From JAGQVA01 sp041391725 (GTDB taxonomy: Bacteria > Bacteroidota > Bacteroidia > J057), in NCBI GenBank assembly GCA_041391725.1, contig JAWKNL010000007.1:131013-195012 (forward strand): DNA of 64,000 bases. Reading direction: 5' to 3'. Below, one piece after another: positions 38,133 through 46,925 of the stretch. A program made the position numbers and the translations under genes. The notes under the pieces were generated by a model. That model had not been told where the DNA came from and searched no databases. It worked only from the letters and a program-made list of their open reading frames with translations. How positions within the stretch are numbered: the first letter of the stretch is position 1; each line of letters begins with the position of its first letter.

Positions 38133-38816
38133 ATGAAAGTTATAGAAACCATAAACCTCGATAAAATTTACGAAGGCGTTGTACCTGTTCATGCAGTTGA
38201 CCACGTCAGCCTTTCCATTGAAGAAGGCGAATTCACTGCGATTGTCGGCCCTTCCGGTTCGGGTAAAACCACCCTCCTCAATATCATCGGCGGACTCGAC
38301 CGCCCCACCGCCGGAGAGATTCGGGTCAACGGCACAGATATTTCCCAACTGAGCAACAACCAACTGATAGACTTCCGCCTCCAAAACATCGGATTTGTGT
38401 TTCAGGCCTACAACCTGATACCGGTGCTTACGGCCAAAGAAAATGTGGAGTTTGTCATGCTGCTGCAAAACCGCACCAAAGCAGAACGCGATGCGCGTGC
38501 CCAGGAGTTGCTTTCGGCAGTAGGGCTGGGGGACCGCTCCCACAACCGCCCCAGCCAGATGTCGGGTGGACAGCAGCAGCGCGTAGCGGTCGCACGTGCC
38601 CTTGCTTCTAAACCCCGGTTTGTGCTGGCAGACGAACCTACGGCCAACCTCGACTCGACCTCCACAGCCAACCTGCTCGACATCATGGCCGAGCTCAACC
38701 ACAAAGAGAATATCACCTTCGTTTTCTCCACCCATGACCAGCGAGTGATTGACAGAGCGCGGAGAGTGATCACACTGGAAGACGGAAAAATCGTCAGCGA
38801 CATCACCAAATCCTGA
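38133..38816 (+). CDS. ABC transporter ATPase (LolD/MacB type)
   Basis: The 227-residue ATPase has Walker A (GPSGSGKTTLL), Q-loop (GFVFQAYNLIPVLT), signature (QMSGGQQQRVAVARAL), Walker B (FVLADEPTANLD) and H-loop His (FVFSTHDQRV). It belongs to the MacB/LolD group that powers FtsX-type permeases by mechanotransmission. As the only ATPase in the operon it must serve the permeases upstream. It is 30 bases after permease 3 and 2 bases before the barrel gene. Confidence 0.95.
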   Translation: MKVIETINLDKIYEGVVPVHAVDHVSLSIEEGEFTAIVGPSGSGKTTLLNIIGGLDRPTAGEIRVNGTDISQLSNNQLIDFRLQNIGFVFQAYNLIPVLTAKENVEFVMLLQNRTKAERDARAQELLSAVGLGDRSHNRPSQMSGGQQQRVAVARALASKPRFVLADEPTANLDSTSTANLLDIMAELNHKENITFVFSTHDQRVIDRARRVITLEDGKIVSDITKS

Positions 38817-38818
38817 TC

Positions 38819-39992
38819 ATGAAACGAATATTACTTCTTGCCCTGGCAGCAGGTTTATCCTGCCTGCCTGCCCGGGCGCAGAATGACTCCACCCAAAAAG
38901 TCAGCCTGCGGGGATATGTCAAATTCCTCCAGACCGCAACTTTTTCCGGACTCGATACGATTGCCGATCCGGTTACCAATAATCTTATTCACAACCGACT
39001 CAATTTCAGGTATTTCCCCAACGAACACTGGACCGTGGCTGTAGAAGCGCGAAACCGTATTTTTTACGGTGAGCAAGTGCGTTTCACCCCCAACTATGGA
39101 GACCTGGTTGACCAGTACAACGGACTTGTTGATCTTTCGGTCCGGTGGCATGAAGGCGATGCCATACTCGTTCATTCGATCATTGACCGGGCTTATGTCG
39201 ATTATTCTTCCGGAAAATGGGAGGCGCGGGTCGGTCGTCAGCGGATCAACTGGGGGGTAAACCTCGTCTGGAATCCCAACGACCTGTTTAATGCCTTCAA
39301 CTTTCTCGATTTTGACTATGAAGAAAGGCCGGGAAGTGATGCCGTCAGAGTTACCTATTACCCCGGAGTACTTTCTTCGGCAGAAGTGGCCTTTGCCCCC
39401 GCCAAAAATATCGAAGAATCGGTAGGCGCTGCCATGTATAAATTTAATGCACAGGGTTACGACGTACAGGTTTTGGGAGGTTATTACAAAGGAGATCTGG
39501 CACTGGGTACAGGTTGGGCGGGCAATCTTGGACAAATCGGGTTTAAAGGCGAAGCCACCTGGTTTATGCCACTGGCGCCTTCTCCCGATTCGGTTCAGTC
39601 GCTGGGGTTTCGGCAACTGCCGACTATCTTTTGGTAACGGCATTTATCTCAGCGGCGCATTTTTGTACAATTCGGCGGGAAAAGCGGGCGGACTTGGCGG
39701 AAGCGGCGGATTATTCAACTCAAACCTTACCGTTTCAGCTAAAAACCTTTTTCCGGTGGAATGGGCATTTGTAGCACAGGGCTCGGGAAGTATCACCCCG
39801 CTTTTTTCTGCCAGCGGCGTAGTGATTTATTCGCCCCAGAACAACCTTGTAGCCGGGATTCCCACCCTCACCTACTCTATCAAAGAAAACTGGGATATCG
39901 ATCTGATGGGGCAATTGTTTTTTATGGAAGTACAAAACGACTTCCGGAGCCTGGCGGCTTCCCTGTTTTTCAGGATAAAGCTCAGCTTTTAG
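38819..39992 (+). CDS. Outer-membrane beta-barrel protein (DUF1302-like), frameshifted
   Basis: A protein of about 391 residues with signal peptide (LLLALAAGLSCLPARAQ) and many amphipathic strands. The motif EARVGRQRINWGVNLVWNP recalls the DUF1302 barrel family. Two breaks near 39605 (GGGG run) and 39632 interrupt the C-terminal third; adding one base at each joins VSATADY to SFGNGIYLSGAFLYN and runs on to the terminal FFRIKLSF, which ends in Phe as expected of an outer-membrane barrel. It is last in the operon and may be the outer-membrane destination or receptor for the exported lipid. Confidence 0.78.
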
Positions 39993-39998
39993 CCGGTT

Positions 39999-40754
39999 TC
40001 AGTACGTCGCCCGCCCGCCGGAAAGGTCAAATACAAATCCGGTGTTGAAACTCGCTTCCGGAGATACGATCCATGCGGCCAGGGATGCGACTTCCTCCAC
40101 CGTTCCCAGTCTTTTCATCGGTATTTTATCCACCATATACTGCAACATCTGCGGATCGGTATCGAGGTTCATGGGGGTAGAAATCACTGCCGGGGCAATA
40201 CCATTTACGGTTATTCCCGTTCCGGCATATTCCTTTCCGATTCCCTTTACGAGTCCGATTACCCCCGACTTGCTGGCAGCGTATCCGGCCATACCGGGAT
40301 TTCCCTCTTTACCTCCGATAGAAGCCACCAGCAATATCCGGCCATAATGGTTTTTCTCCATATAGGGAATAGCATACTTGGTAATCAGAAAAGAGGCATT
40401 CAGATTCACCTCCACCACATTGCGGAAATCGGCATAGCTGTACTTTGTAATTTTTGTCGAGGAGGGGCCGATAATACCTGCACTGTTGACCACAATATCC
40501 AACCGGCCCCAGGTTTCAAATATAGTAGCGAAAGCTGATTTCACCTGTTCCTCATCTGTTATGTCGATGGCCATTCCAGATACAGACAGGCCTCTTTGGC
40601 TCATTTCTGCACAGGCTTCATTTAGAATATCGGGCAAAATATCCCATAAAATCACACGGGCGCCTTCGGCGGCCAGTCGCTCTCCGATACCCGCACCGAT
40701 ACCCCTGGCACCGCCGGTTACCAGTGCCACCTGATTTTCAAAACGTTTTGTCAT
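39999..40754 (-). CDS. Short-chain dehydrogenase/reductase
   Basis: The 251-residue SDR enzyme starts at Met 40754 (MTKRFENQVALVTGGARGIG); an earlier start at 40823 would add 23 unsupported residues. The cofactor motif TGGARGIGAGIG and the NSAG motif (IVVNSAGIIG) are present, and the catalytic Ser/Tyr/Lys are in VASIGG and YAASKSG. An Asp after the second strand (ILWDILPD) suggests NAD(H) preference. The FabG-like layout gives no substrate. It converges with the barrel gene. Confidence 0.93.
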   Translation of the reverse strand: MTKRFENQVALVTGGARGIGAGIGERLAAEGARVILWDILPDILNEACAEMSQRGLSVSGMAIDITDEEQVKSAFATIFETWGRLDIVVNSAGIIGPSSTKITKYSYADFRNVVEVNLNASFLITKYAIPYMEKNHYGRILLVASIGGKEGNPGMAGYAASKSGVIGLVKGIGKEYAGTGITVNGIAPAVISTPMNLDTDPQMLQYMVDKIPMKRLGTVEEVASLAAWIVSPEASFNTGFVFDLSGGRATY

Positions 40755-40931
40755 TTGATCTGTTTTCGGGAAAGATAATAAGAACGTAGAAATAAAGTAA
40801 ATGGGCGGAGGCATTTCGAGCATTGTCTATAATCATTTGCACAAACTGACCCTTGTAATCTTTGAACAGAGTCGGGATAGAACCGCATAGGATCATAGGC
40901 ACATAGTAGATTCGCCGAACACACTGTAGCT

Positions 40932-40944
40932 CCCCCCCCCCCCC
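40932..40944. repeat. Run of 13 C residues
   Basis: A homopolymer of 13 C lies in the 350-base gap between the SDR and DUF2442 genes. No other feature is supported in this gap apart from the repeat at 40970 and a doubtful small ORF. The exact length is unreliable in any read technology. Confidence 0.8.
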
Positions 40945-40969
40945 ATTTTAGACAAAAGATTAAAATGAC

Positions 40970-41005
40970 AAAAAGTAAATGATTACCTTCTGGCTACAAT
41001 TAACT
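40970..41005. repeat. Left copy of a diverged 35-bp repeat flanking the RHS/toxin island
   Basis: The segment aaaaagtaaatgattacctt followed by ctggctacaattaact matches 43910-43944 (aaaaagtaaagtgttaccta then tggctacaatcaact) at about 30 of 36 positions, in the same orientation. Confidence 0.6.
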
Positions 41006-41170
41006 AATGTTGATTTTCCTCAAAAACCACCAACCTCCCTGCACCTCCCCGCCCAAAGCCTGATCTATACGCTCCTGATCAGCCTGATTGTGAGCACTTT
41101 GCTGGGTGGGTATATTCTGGTTAATCACTATCAACGGATACTTTTTCACCGGCTGGAAGCTGTGGAGTGA
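40979..41170 (+). CDS. Doubtful small membrane protein
   Basis: This 63-residue frame starts inside the left flanking repeat. It contains one hydrophobic helix (LIYTLLISLIVSTLLGGYIL) after a polar N-terminus and ends with a basic stretch. No family recognised. The helix pattern is protein-like, but the frame may be a fragment of a larger lost gene. Confidence 0.3.
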   Translation: MITFWLQLTNVDFPQKPPTSLHLPAQSLIYTLLISLIVSTLLGGYILVNHYQRILFHRLEAVE

Positions 41171-41181
41171 AAATGAGGCGA

Positions 41182-41493
41182 TTATGATTTACCGGCAATG
41201 ACAAATTCTCTCAGGAGATCATTTCGGTACAGGTCTTCGATGGAAAAACACAGATCAAAATCATTCCAGTCGAGGTTCCCGGACTTTATCTGAAAGTTTT
41301 GGAATAAAGATTCCTGAAGATATTTTTTGATTGCGGGGTGAGTGGATTTTTCGAGAAAAGGTTTGAAGTCAACCAGTTTCTGATAACCATCAGAAAACCT
41401 TAGACGGATCGCAAAATCTCCAATATAATACGCCTCTTGGATAAGAACCGGGGTATTTGCTTCCGGGTATTGATATCTTTCGGTAATTTTCAT
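41182..41493 (-). CDS. DUF2442 protein
   Basis: The 103-residue protein contains the DUF2442 pattern: an N-terminal strand pair (YYIGDFAIRLRFSDGYQKLVDF) followed by FQNFQIKSGNLDWN and DLCFSIEDLYRNDLL, where the Trp/Asn region is the family's most conserved point. DUF2442 genes are very often paired with a DUF4160 gene, as here, in a layout resembling a toxin-antitoxin module. The role is not established. Confidence 0.82.
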   Translation of the reverse strand: MKITERYQYPEANTPVLIQEAYYIGDFAIRLRFSDGYQKLVDFKPFLEKSTHPAIKKYLQESLFQNFQIKSGNLDWNDFDLCFSIEDLYRNDLLREFVIAGKS

Positions 41494-41496
41494 GTA

Positions 41497-41799
41497 CTAC
41501 AATTTTTGCGTAATCTTCTCAAAAGTTACTTCTCTATGATAGACAAAATAGTCAATCCATTTACTTACGATTTCGTCGGCATAATGGGTTAAAAAAGTTT
41601 TCAAATGATTTAGCTCCTTGCCTTTTAACGGTTTACGTCCCTTTACATCGGAAATAATAATCTCTTCAATCATCCCATTCAAGACAAAGATTTCGGCTTT
41701 ACTTTCGTATTCTCCTTGCCGTGCATGTACATGAATCGGTTCATGTTCGTTCGAGTAAAAGAAGAGTACGATTCCAAGGTATTCATAAAGTTTGGGCAT
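41497..41799 (-). CDS. DUF4160 protein
   Basis: The 100-residue protein has the DUF4160 signature YLGIVLFFYSNEHEPIHVHAR, with the conserved HEPIHVH motif, followed by AEIFVLNGMIEEIIISD and a C-terminal helix. It lies 3 bases upstream of the DUF2442 gene in the same operon. The pair is compact and AT-richer than surrounding core genes, fitting an accessory module. Confidence 0.85.
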   Translation of the reverse strand: MPKLYEYLGIVLFFYSNEHEPIHVHARQGEYESKAEIFVLNGMIEEIIISDVKGRKPLKGKELNHLKTFLTHYADEIVSKWIDYFVYHREVTFEKITQKL

Positions 41800-41873
41800 G
41801 GATCTGCTTGAATTTTATCGCTTAAAGTTACGATTTTTCTTCAAAAAGCTACCCATCCACCTCAACAAACCCT

Positions 41874-43178
41874 ATGAAATTACTTTCACCAGCGGACCCA
41901 ATATCAACCCAAAAATTCGCTATATTGGAGCCTGTCCCGAGGTACGCCGAGGGAATGCCGCAGGCAGCATTAAGTCAGGAAGTCGTGAACACCTCCAATA
42001 CCGTTACCAAAACCTCGGATTATGTAGGCGCTTTCCACTACGAAGACGGCGACCCCGGTAAGGGATTTTCGTCCGTAAAGGGACTTCACCTTCAAATGGA
42101 AGAAGGCCGGGTACGCCTCGATGGCTCTGACTGGGTGTATGAGTATCAGATTAAGGTCGAAGATCTGCCCGGCAGAAGCATCTGGGGAATGTCCGGATTA
42201 CTTTTGGCGATTTGAATGACGATGGTATCCTCGATCCGAATACGGAGATACAAGACGCAAACAATTACTATGCTTGCATCCGCCCAAGCGGACCCTTTTG
42301 GCCTGCGCATGGCCGGAGAAAACACCCTCGTCGCTTCGCCGGGGAATGAGTATCTGTACAATGGAAAAGAGTTGCAGGACGAGCTGGGCCTGGGGTGGTA
42401 TGATTATGGGTTTCGATTTTACGACCCGGAAAAGGCGCGGTTTGTGTCGGTGGATCCCCTGGCGGAGAAGTTTGCTTACCTGACTACCTATCAGTATGCG
42501 AGTAATGATCCGATCCGGAATATTGATTTGGATGGGTTGGAGGGGTTCGATCCAGTAAAAAAAGAAACACAGGCAACAACCAATGTTCCCTATAGGAATC
42601 CCGGCATTATGATAGATCCTGGACATGGGGATAATCATGCACAAAATAATCAAATTGATCCTGGTGCACTTTCTCCCACAGGTGAGTTACATGAAAAAGA
42701 TTTAGCTTTAGGTGTTTCAGTAGGAATAGAAAGTCGGCTAAGTGAGGTTGGGTTGCAGACAAGTAAAACGAGAACAGAGGATATAAATGTTGACCCCCAA
42801 AAAAGGCTTCAATGGAGAATTGATATGGCAGAAGGTTCAACGATGTTTGTAAGTGTGCACTTAAATGCCAGTTCGAATGAAAATGCAAGTGGGTTTGCTG
42901 TATACCACAATGGAGGAGAATCGGAAAAGCTTGCTCATAGCATTTCTGCTGCTCAAAGCATTATGAACGTTACAGGCGATGGAACAGCAGATGGTAGTAA
43001 TTTATATGTGATAAAAAATTTCAAAAATGGCCCCTCGGTATTAATTGAGACGGGATTCATTACCAATGAACAGGATCGTAATACTATACAAAATTCTGGT
43101 CCCGCCATTGGTCGGGAAATTGGCAACGGTATAATTATCTATCTGCAGCAACAAGGAATAGTTACCATTAAAGATTAA
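41874..43178 (+). pseudogene. Orphan RHS C-terminal tip fused to N-acetylmuramoyl-L-alanine amidase toxin domain
   Basis: Only the tail of an RHS/YD-repeat protein is present. Fragments SNTVTKTSDYVGAFHYEDG, DWVYEYQIK, HLGNVRITFGDLNDDG and NEYLYNGKELQDELGLGWYD lie in different frames (breaks near 42165 and 42270) before the core ends at RNIDLDGLEGF. The variable C-terminal domain that follows is intact and is an Amidase_3: zinc ligands in IMIDPGHGD (His), LHEKDLALG (Glu) and VSVHLNASS (His), with catalytic Glu in VLIETGF. Amidase_3 enzymes cut peptide stems from peptidoglycan, fitting an antibacterial effector. A full RHS core of over 1000 residues is missing upstream, so this is a displaced or silent tip. 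Confidence 0.78.
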
Positions 43179-43209
43179 TCTATAACCGGATGATATAATT
43201 TCATGTGAA

Positions 43210-43852
43210 ATGAACAAGAAAGTTGCGAATTGGCATTTCTATATATATTGTGGAGGATTACTATTTTTTAGTATTTTTTCCTGTGGGTCGAATCAGGTTT
43301 CGAACACTTCCCGAATGGCCTCACCTACATTGCCCCCGGGAAACCCAATGATAGAACAACTCTATAAGTTACAAGATCAGTTTGGGGAAGATCTTTTTTG
43401 CGATATACTCATTGCCTGAATTAACTGGCTACATAACGAATAACCCAAAACAAGCAGAGATGCGTTGGGATTTAATAGGACAATTCTATATCCTCGTTAA
43501 GCGAGAGTGCAAAAAACGAAATACTTGAAAATATTGCCCATGAAATGATACAGATGGAAACCACTCAGGTTAATCTGCTGTTAGCCAAAATGAAAGCATG
43601 GTGTAATGGAAAATCACAGTTCAGGCTCTTCGCTGCCTTTGATTTCTTTTTTAATGAAAACTCATAGAATCATTATATCTTCAGAACCCATTCAAAAAGC
43701 TTATTGAAAAGGAAATTCTACTGCAAGGTCAGAGTATTGAAGGCTTATCTTCTTATCAAATGAATGAGGTGTATTATAAGTCGCTAAATCTACTAGCAAC
43801 CATGAGCGAAGAACAACAAGCGGAAGTTTTTGCGAATCTATACTTAGCTTAA
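43210..43852 (+). pseudogene. Predicted lipoprotein, candidate amidase immunity protein, frameshifted
   Basis: Four in-order segments in different frames make one coherent protein of about 213 residues. Segment 1 (43210 on) has a lipoprotein signal (FFSIFSCGSN) and IEQLYKLQDQFGEDLF. Segment 2 (about 43413) reads LPELTGYITNNPKQAEMRWD. Segment 3 (about 43500) reads SESAKNEILENIAHEM. Segment 4 (about 43670) reads ESLYLQNPFKKLIEKE and ends NLYLA with a stop at 43850-43852. The mature part is mostly helical. I do not recognise a family. A lipid-anchored protein 31 bases after a peptidoglycan amidase effector is the expected layout for a periplasmic immunity protein. Three breaks may be sequencing errors or decay. 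Confidence 0.55.
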
Positions 43853-43909
43853 GTAAATAGGGGGAACATTATATTCCCTCAACAAATTCAGACCACCGGT
43901 CAAGATTAT

Positions 43910-43944
43910 AAAAAGTAAAGTGTTACCTATGGCTACAATCAACT
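43910..43944. repeat. Right copy of the diverged 35-bp repeat
   Basis: This is the partner of 40970-41005, in the same orientation. The two enclose the DUF4160/DUF2442 pair, the RHS-amidase tip and the lipoprotein. Confidence 0.6.
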
Positions 43945-43993
43945 GACCCCACCCTACCCTTAGACCACAAGTCAAGTTGATTCAAAGAAAAAT

Positions 43994-44039
43994 GTTACTT
44001 TGGAATTATGAAACCATATAGCATTTCTCCCAAAGTAAC
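43994..44039. repeat. 10-bp inverted repeat
   Basis: The arms gttactttgg (43994-44003) and ccaaagtaac (44030-44039) are perfect reverse complements with a 26-base spacer. It lies between the right flanking repeat and the decayed hydrolase gene. It may be a remnant of a mobile element end or a simple hairpin. Confidence 0.5.
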
Positions 44040-44095
44040 CCCAGCGAAATGCTGACCTGGCTACTTTTCTATTCGATAAGAATATTCTCTTAATT

Positions 44096-45080
44096 TTGAT
44101 TCCGGAAAGTCAACTGAACTGCTATTTTCTCATGCCGCTGATTTCAACCTCCTGTACCGCTCTCCCTGGTGGCTGTCCAATCCCCATGCGCAAACCATCT
44201 TCCCCAATCCGTGCGCCCTATGGACATGGGTTACGTGCGGGAAGTACCCTCACTCCTGATGACTTCCTCGACCTCGACTGGGTAAGGCAGGCGCTCCCCG
44301 ACTGCTGATTGCCTCCACGGACTCGAAGGCAGCAGCGAAGTCCAAATACATTCCGGGCATAATCCATACCTTCCGCCAATACGGCTGGGATGGCCTGGCC
44401 CTGAATTTCCGGGGCTGCGGAGGCACGCCCAACCTTCTACCCGCGCCTATCACAGCGGGGAAACCGGCGATCTCGATTTTGTGATCAGGCATGCCGTTTT
44501 CATGGGGTACAAAAGAATTGTCATCGCCGGATTCAGCCTGGGAGGAAATGTGCTGCTGAAATATCTGGGGGAAAAGGCGCATCTATTCCCTGCGGAAATC
44601 ACACATGTGCCGTCGCTTTTTCCGTTCCCTGCGACCTTGCTTCCAGTTCGCCAAACTGGACCGCCGGAAAAACTATATCTACCGGCAGCGGTTTATGATC
44701 AGACTGAGAAAAAAGTCAGGCAAAAACCCTCCATGATGAAACTGGCAGGCGACCCGGAAAAACTCAAAAACTTCCGGATGTTTGACAATGCCATTACCGC
44801 ACCGATTCACGGTTTTGCTGATGCAGATGACTATTATACCCAATCCTCCTGCAAACAGTTTATCCCCGGAATCAGGATACCCACACTCCTCGTCAATGCG
44901 CAGAATGACCCGTTTCTTACCCCCGCCTGTTTTCCGGAAGAAGAAGCCCGAAACAGCAGGTATTTTTATATGGAAACCCCACACGACGGGGGTCATGTGG
45001 GGTTTTATACGCCGGGAAAGGCAAATATTTATTGGTCAGAGTTGCGGGCACTTCATTTTACGGAGGAAACCATGTCCTGA
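44096..45080 (+). pseudogene. YheT-like alpha/beta hydrolase, multiply frameshifted
   Basis: Segments of a YheT-family (UPF0017) hydrolase appear in order but in several frames: LYRSPWWLSNPHAQTIFPNP, SDDFLDLDWV-like text, YGWDGLALNFRGCGGTPN, the nucleophile elbow IVIAGFSLGGNVLLKYLG (Ser), FAKLDRRKNYIYRQRF, and the intact C-terminal part from KPSMMKLAGDPEKLKNF through LLVNAQNDPFL (Asp) and PHDGGHVGFY (His). The catalytic triad is thus recognisable, but at least four shifts lie between 44150 and 44740. The gene is either decayed or in a poorly sequenced stretch. Confidence 0.72.
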
Positions 45081-45089
45081 AAGCTGCGG

Positions 45090-45821
45090 TCAGTTTACCG
45101 CTTCAATATGGCCCGCCCCGGAAATGGACTTACTCACATCCGAAGGATTTCCCTTATAATTTACCTTTCCGGCGCCTGATACATTCAGATCGAGTTTTTG
45201 GTCGGCATTCACCTCCGCATAACCCGCTCCGCTGATAGAAACGTGCATTTCATGGGTTTTCAGGTCATAGGCCCGAAGTTTTCCCGCTCCGGAGATATTC
45301 ACCGTTGCTGAAGCGGCTTCGCCTGAAAAAGTAATGTCACCTGCGCCGGAAAATTCGCTGTGAATACTTTCCATCGCGATATCGAGGTTTACTTTGGAAG
45401 CACCCGAGGCTTTCACTTTCAGCGAGGTACCCGAAAGCTGGTTGTCAGAACTCAGCACTACTCCACCCGAAGTTTCGACCGAACTGAATTTCGGAGCGGT
45501 AATGGTAACCTTCATTTTTTCAAACTTCCCGATATGTCCTTCGGTATGAATATCGAGCGTCTGGTTGCTGACATCCGTCACAATGTGATCCTGAAGGTTT
45601 TCATCTGCCTCTATATCAACCGAATAACCACTGCCCTGCCGCAGCATCACTTCAAAGGCGCCACCAATCCGGATATGTTCAAATTCTTCGGAGGCGCGGG
45701 TATCCGAAACGACCACACCGTTGCCTTTGACCAGGTCTTTATTGTTCTTTTTGGCGAAATAAACGCCCATCCCGATGAGAATCAGGGTTCCGTAAAATAG
45801 CACTCGCAGTAATCGACGCAT
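45090..45821 (-). CDS. DUF2807 (GIN-domain) adhesin-like protein
   Basis: The 243-residue protein has one N-terminal membrane helix (LLRVLFYGTLILIGMGVYF). A beta-helical DUF2807 domain follows, made of short repeats such as KVKASGASKVNLDI, SGAGDITFSG, ISGAGKLRAY and VSGAGKVNYKG; the recurring Ser-Gly-Ala-Gly/Ser turns define the family. Such proteins are anchored in the Bacteroidota envelope, and their ligand is not known. It converges with the decayed hydrolase, ending 9 bases away. Confidence 0.92.
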   Translation of the reverse strand: MRRLLRVLFYGTLILIGMGVYFAKKNNKDLVKGNGVVVSDTRASEEFEHIRIGGAFEVMLRQGSGYSVDIEADENLQDHIVTDVSNQTLDIHTEGHIGKFEKMKVTITAPKFSSVETSGGVVLSSDNQLSGTSLKVKASGASKVNLDIAMESIHSEFSGAGDITFSGEAASATVNISGAGKLRAYDLKTHEMHVSISGAGYAEVNADQKLDLNVSGAGKVNYKGNPSDVSKSISGAGHIEAVN

Positions 45822-45925
45822 AGTATTTTGATTTAGGAATGATAATACTAAGGACTGGGCATCCGGGCAGAAGTTGGAAACAATTGGGAAATTTTTAAGT
45901 TTTATCAGAAACTTCTGGGCTTTCC

Positions 45926-46828
45926 ATGCTGAAAATCTCCTGGTCAGACATTTATCGTTATCCCCTCCCCGAAGGTCACCGTTTTCCTATGGAAAAATAC
46001 GACCTTATTCCCGAACAGCTTTTGTATGAGGGAACCATAACCGAAGCCAATCTCTACGATCCCGGATTTGCCCGGCTGGAGGATATCCTGCTCACGCACA
46101 CGCCAGACTATATCAGCCGGCTGCAAAACCAGACGCTCACCCCCAAAGAGATCAGGAAGACAGGCTTTCCCCTTTCCGAACGCCTGGTCAGAAGGAGTTT
46201 TTCCATCGCTCACGGCACCATGCGTAATGCAGTTTATGCCATGCAATATGGCGTAGCTATCAACGGCGCCGGAGGTACCCATCACGCGTATGCAGACAGA
46301 GGAGAAGGCTTCTGCCTGCTCAACGACATTGCCATCACGGCAAACTGGTTGCTGGCAAATGGAAAAATCAATCGCGCGCTGGTCGTAGATCTCGATGTGC
46401 ATCAGGGAAACGGAACAGCCGTAATTTTTCAGGGCGACCCGAGGGTATTTACTTTCAGCATGCATTGTGAAGCCAATTATCCACTCCACAAGGAAAAATC
46501 CGATCTCGACATCGGGCTTCCGGCTTTTTCGGGAGACCAGTTTTACCTTCAGACGCTTCGCAATACCCTTCCCCGCCTGCTCGACGAAGTGGAGCCCGAT
46601 ATTGTGTTTTATCTGTCAGGCGTGGATATCCTGCATACCGACAAGCTGGGCAAACTGGCATGTACAAAAGAAGGCTGCAAACAAAGAGACGAATATGTGC
46701 TCAGACTCTGTCACGAAAATAACGTCCCGGTTGTCATATCCCTCGGCGGCGGTTATTCGCCACTGATAAAAGACATTGTCGATGCACATTGCAATACGTT
46801 CAGGCTCGCACAGGAAATTTGGTTTTAG
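45926..46828 (+). CDS. Histone deacetylase-family protein
   Basis: The 300-residue protein has the deacetylase fold: the tandem His motif GAGGTHHAYADRGEGFCLLND, zinc ligands Asp and His in VVDLDVHQGNGTA, and the second zinc Asp in YLSGVDILHTDKLG. The C-terminus has ISLGGGYSP. Short bacterial members remove acyl groups from small molecules such as polyamines or from proteins; the substrate is not predictable. It is a single gene, intact. Confidence 0.93.
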   Translation: MLKISWSDIYRYPLPEGHRFPMEKYDLIPEQLLYEGTITEANLYDPGFARLEDILLTHTPDYISRLQNQTLTPKEIRKTGFPLSERLVRRSFSIAHGTMRNAVYAMQYGVAINGAGGTHHAYADRGEGFCLLNDIAITANWLLANGKINRALVVDLDVHQGNGTAVIFQGDPRVFTFSMHCEANYPLHKEKSDLDIGLPAFSGDQFYLQTLRNTLPRLLDEVEPDIVFYLSGVDILHTDKLGKLACTKEGCKQRDEYVLRLCHENNVPVVISLGGGYSPLIKDIVDAHCNTFRLAQEIWF

Positions 46829-46925
46829 CTTCGGGAAATTCCAACTTTGGAGTCCGGAGTGAATCTTTGGAATTAGAAATTCGTAATTTATTCAGTACAA
46901 AAACATAAAATTTAACTCAATCAAT

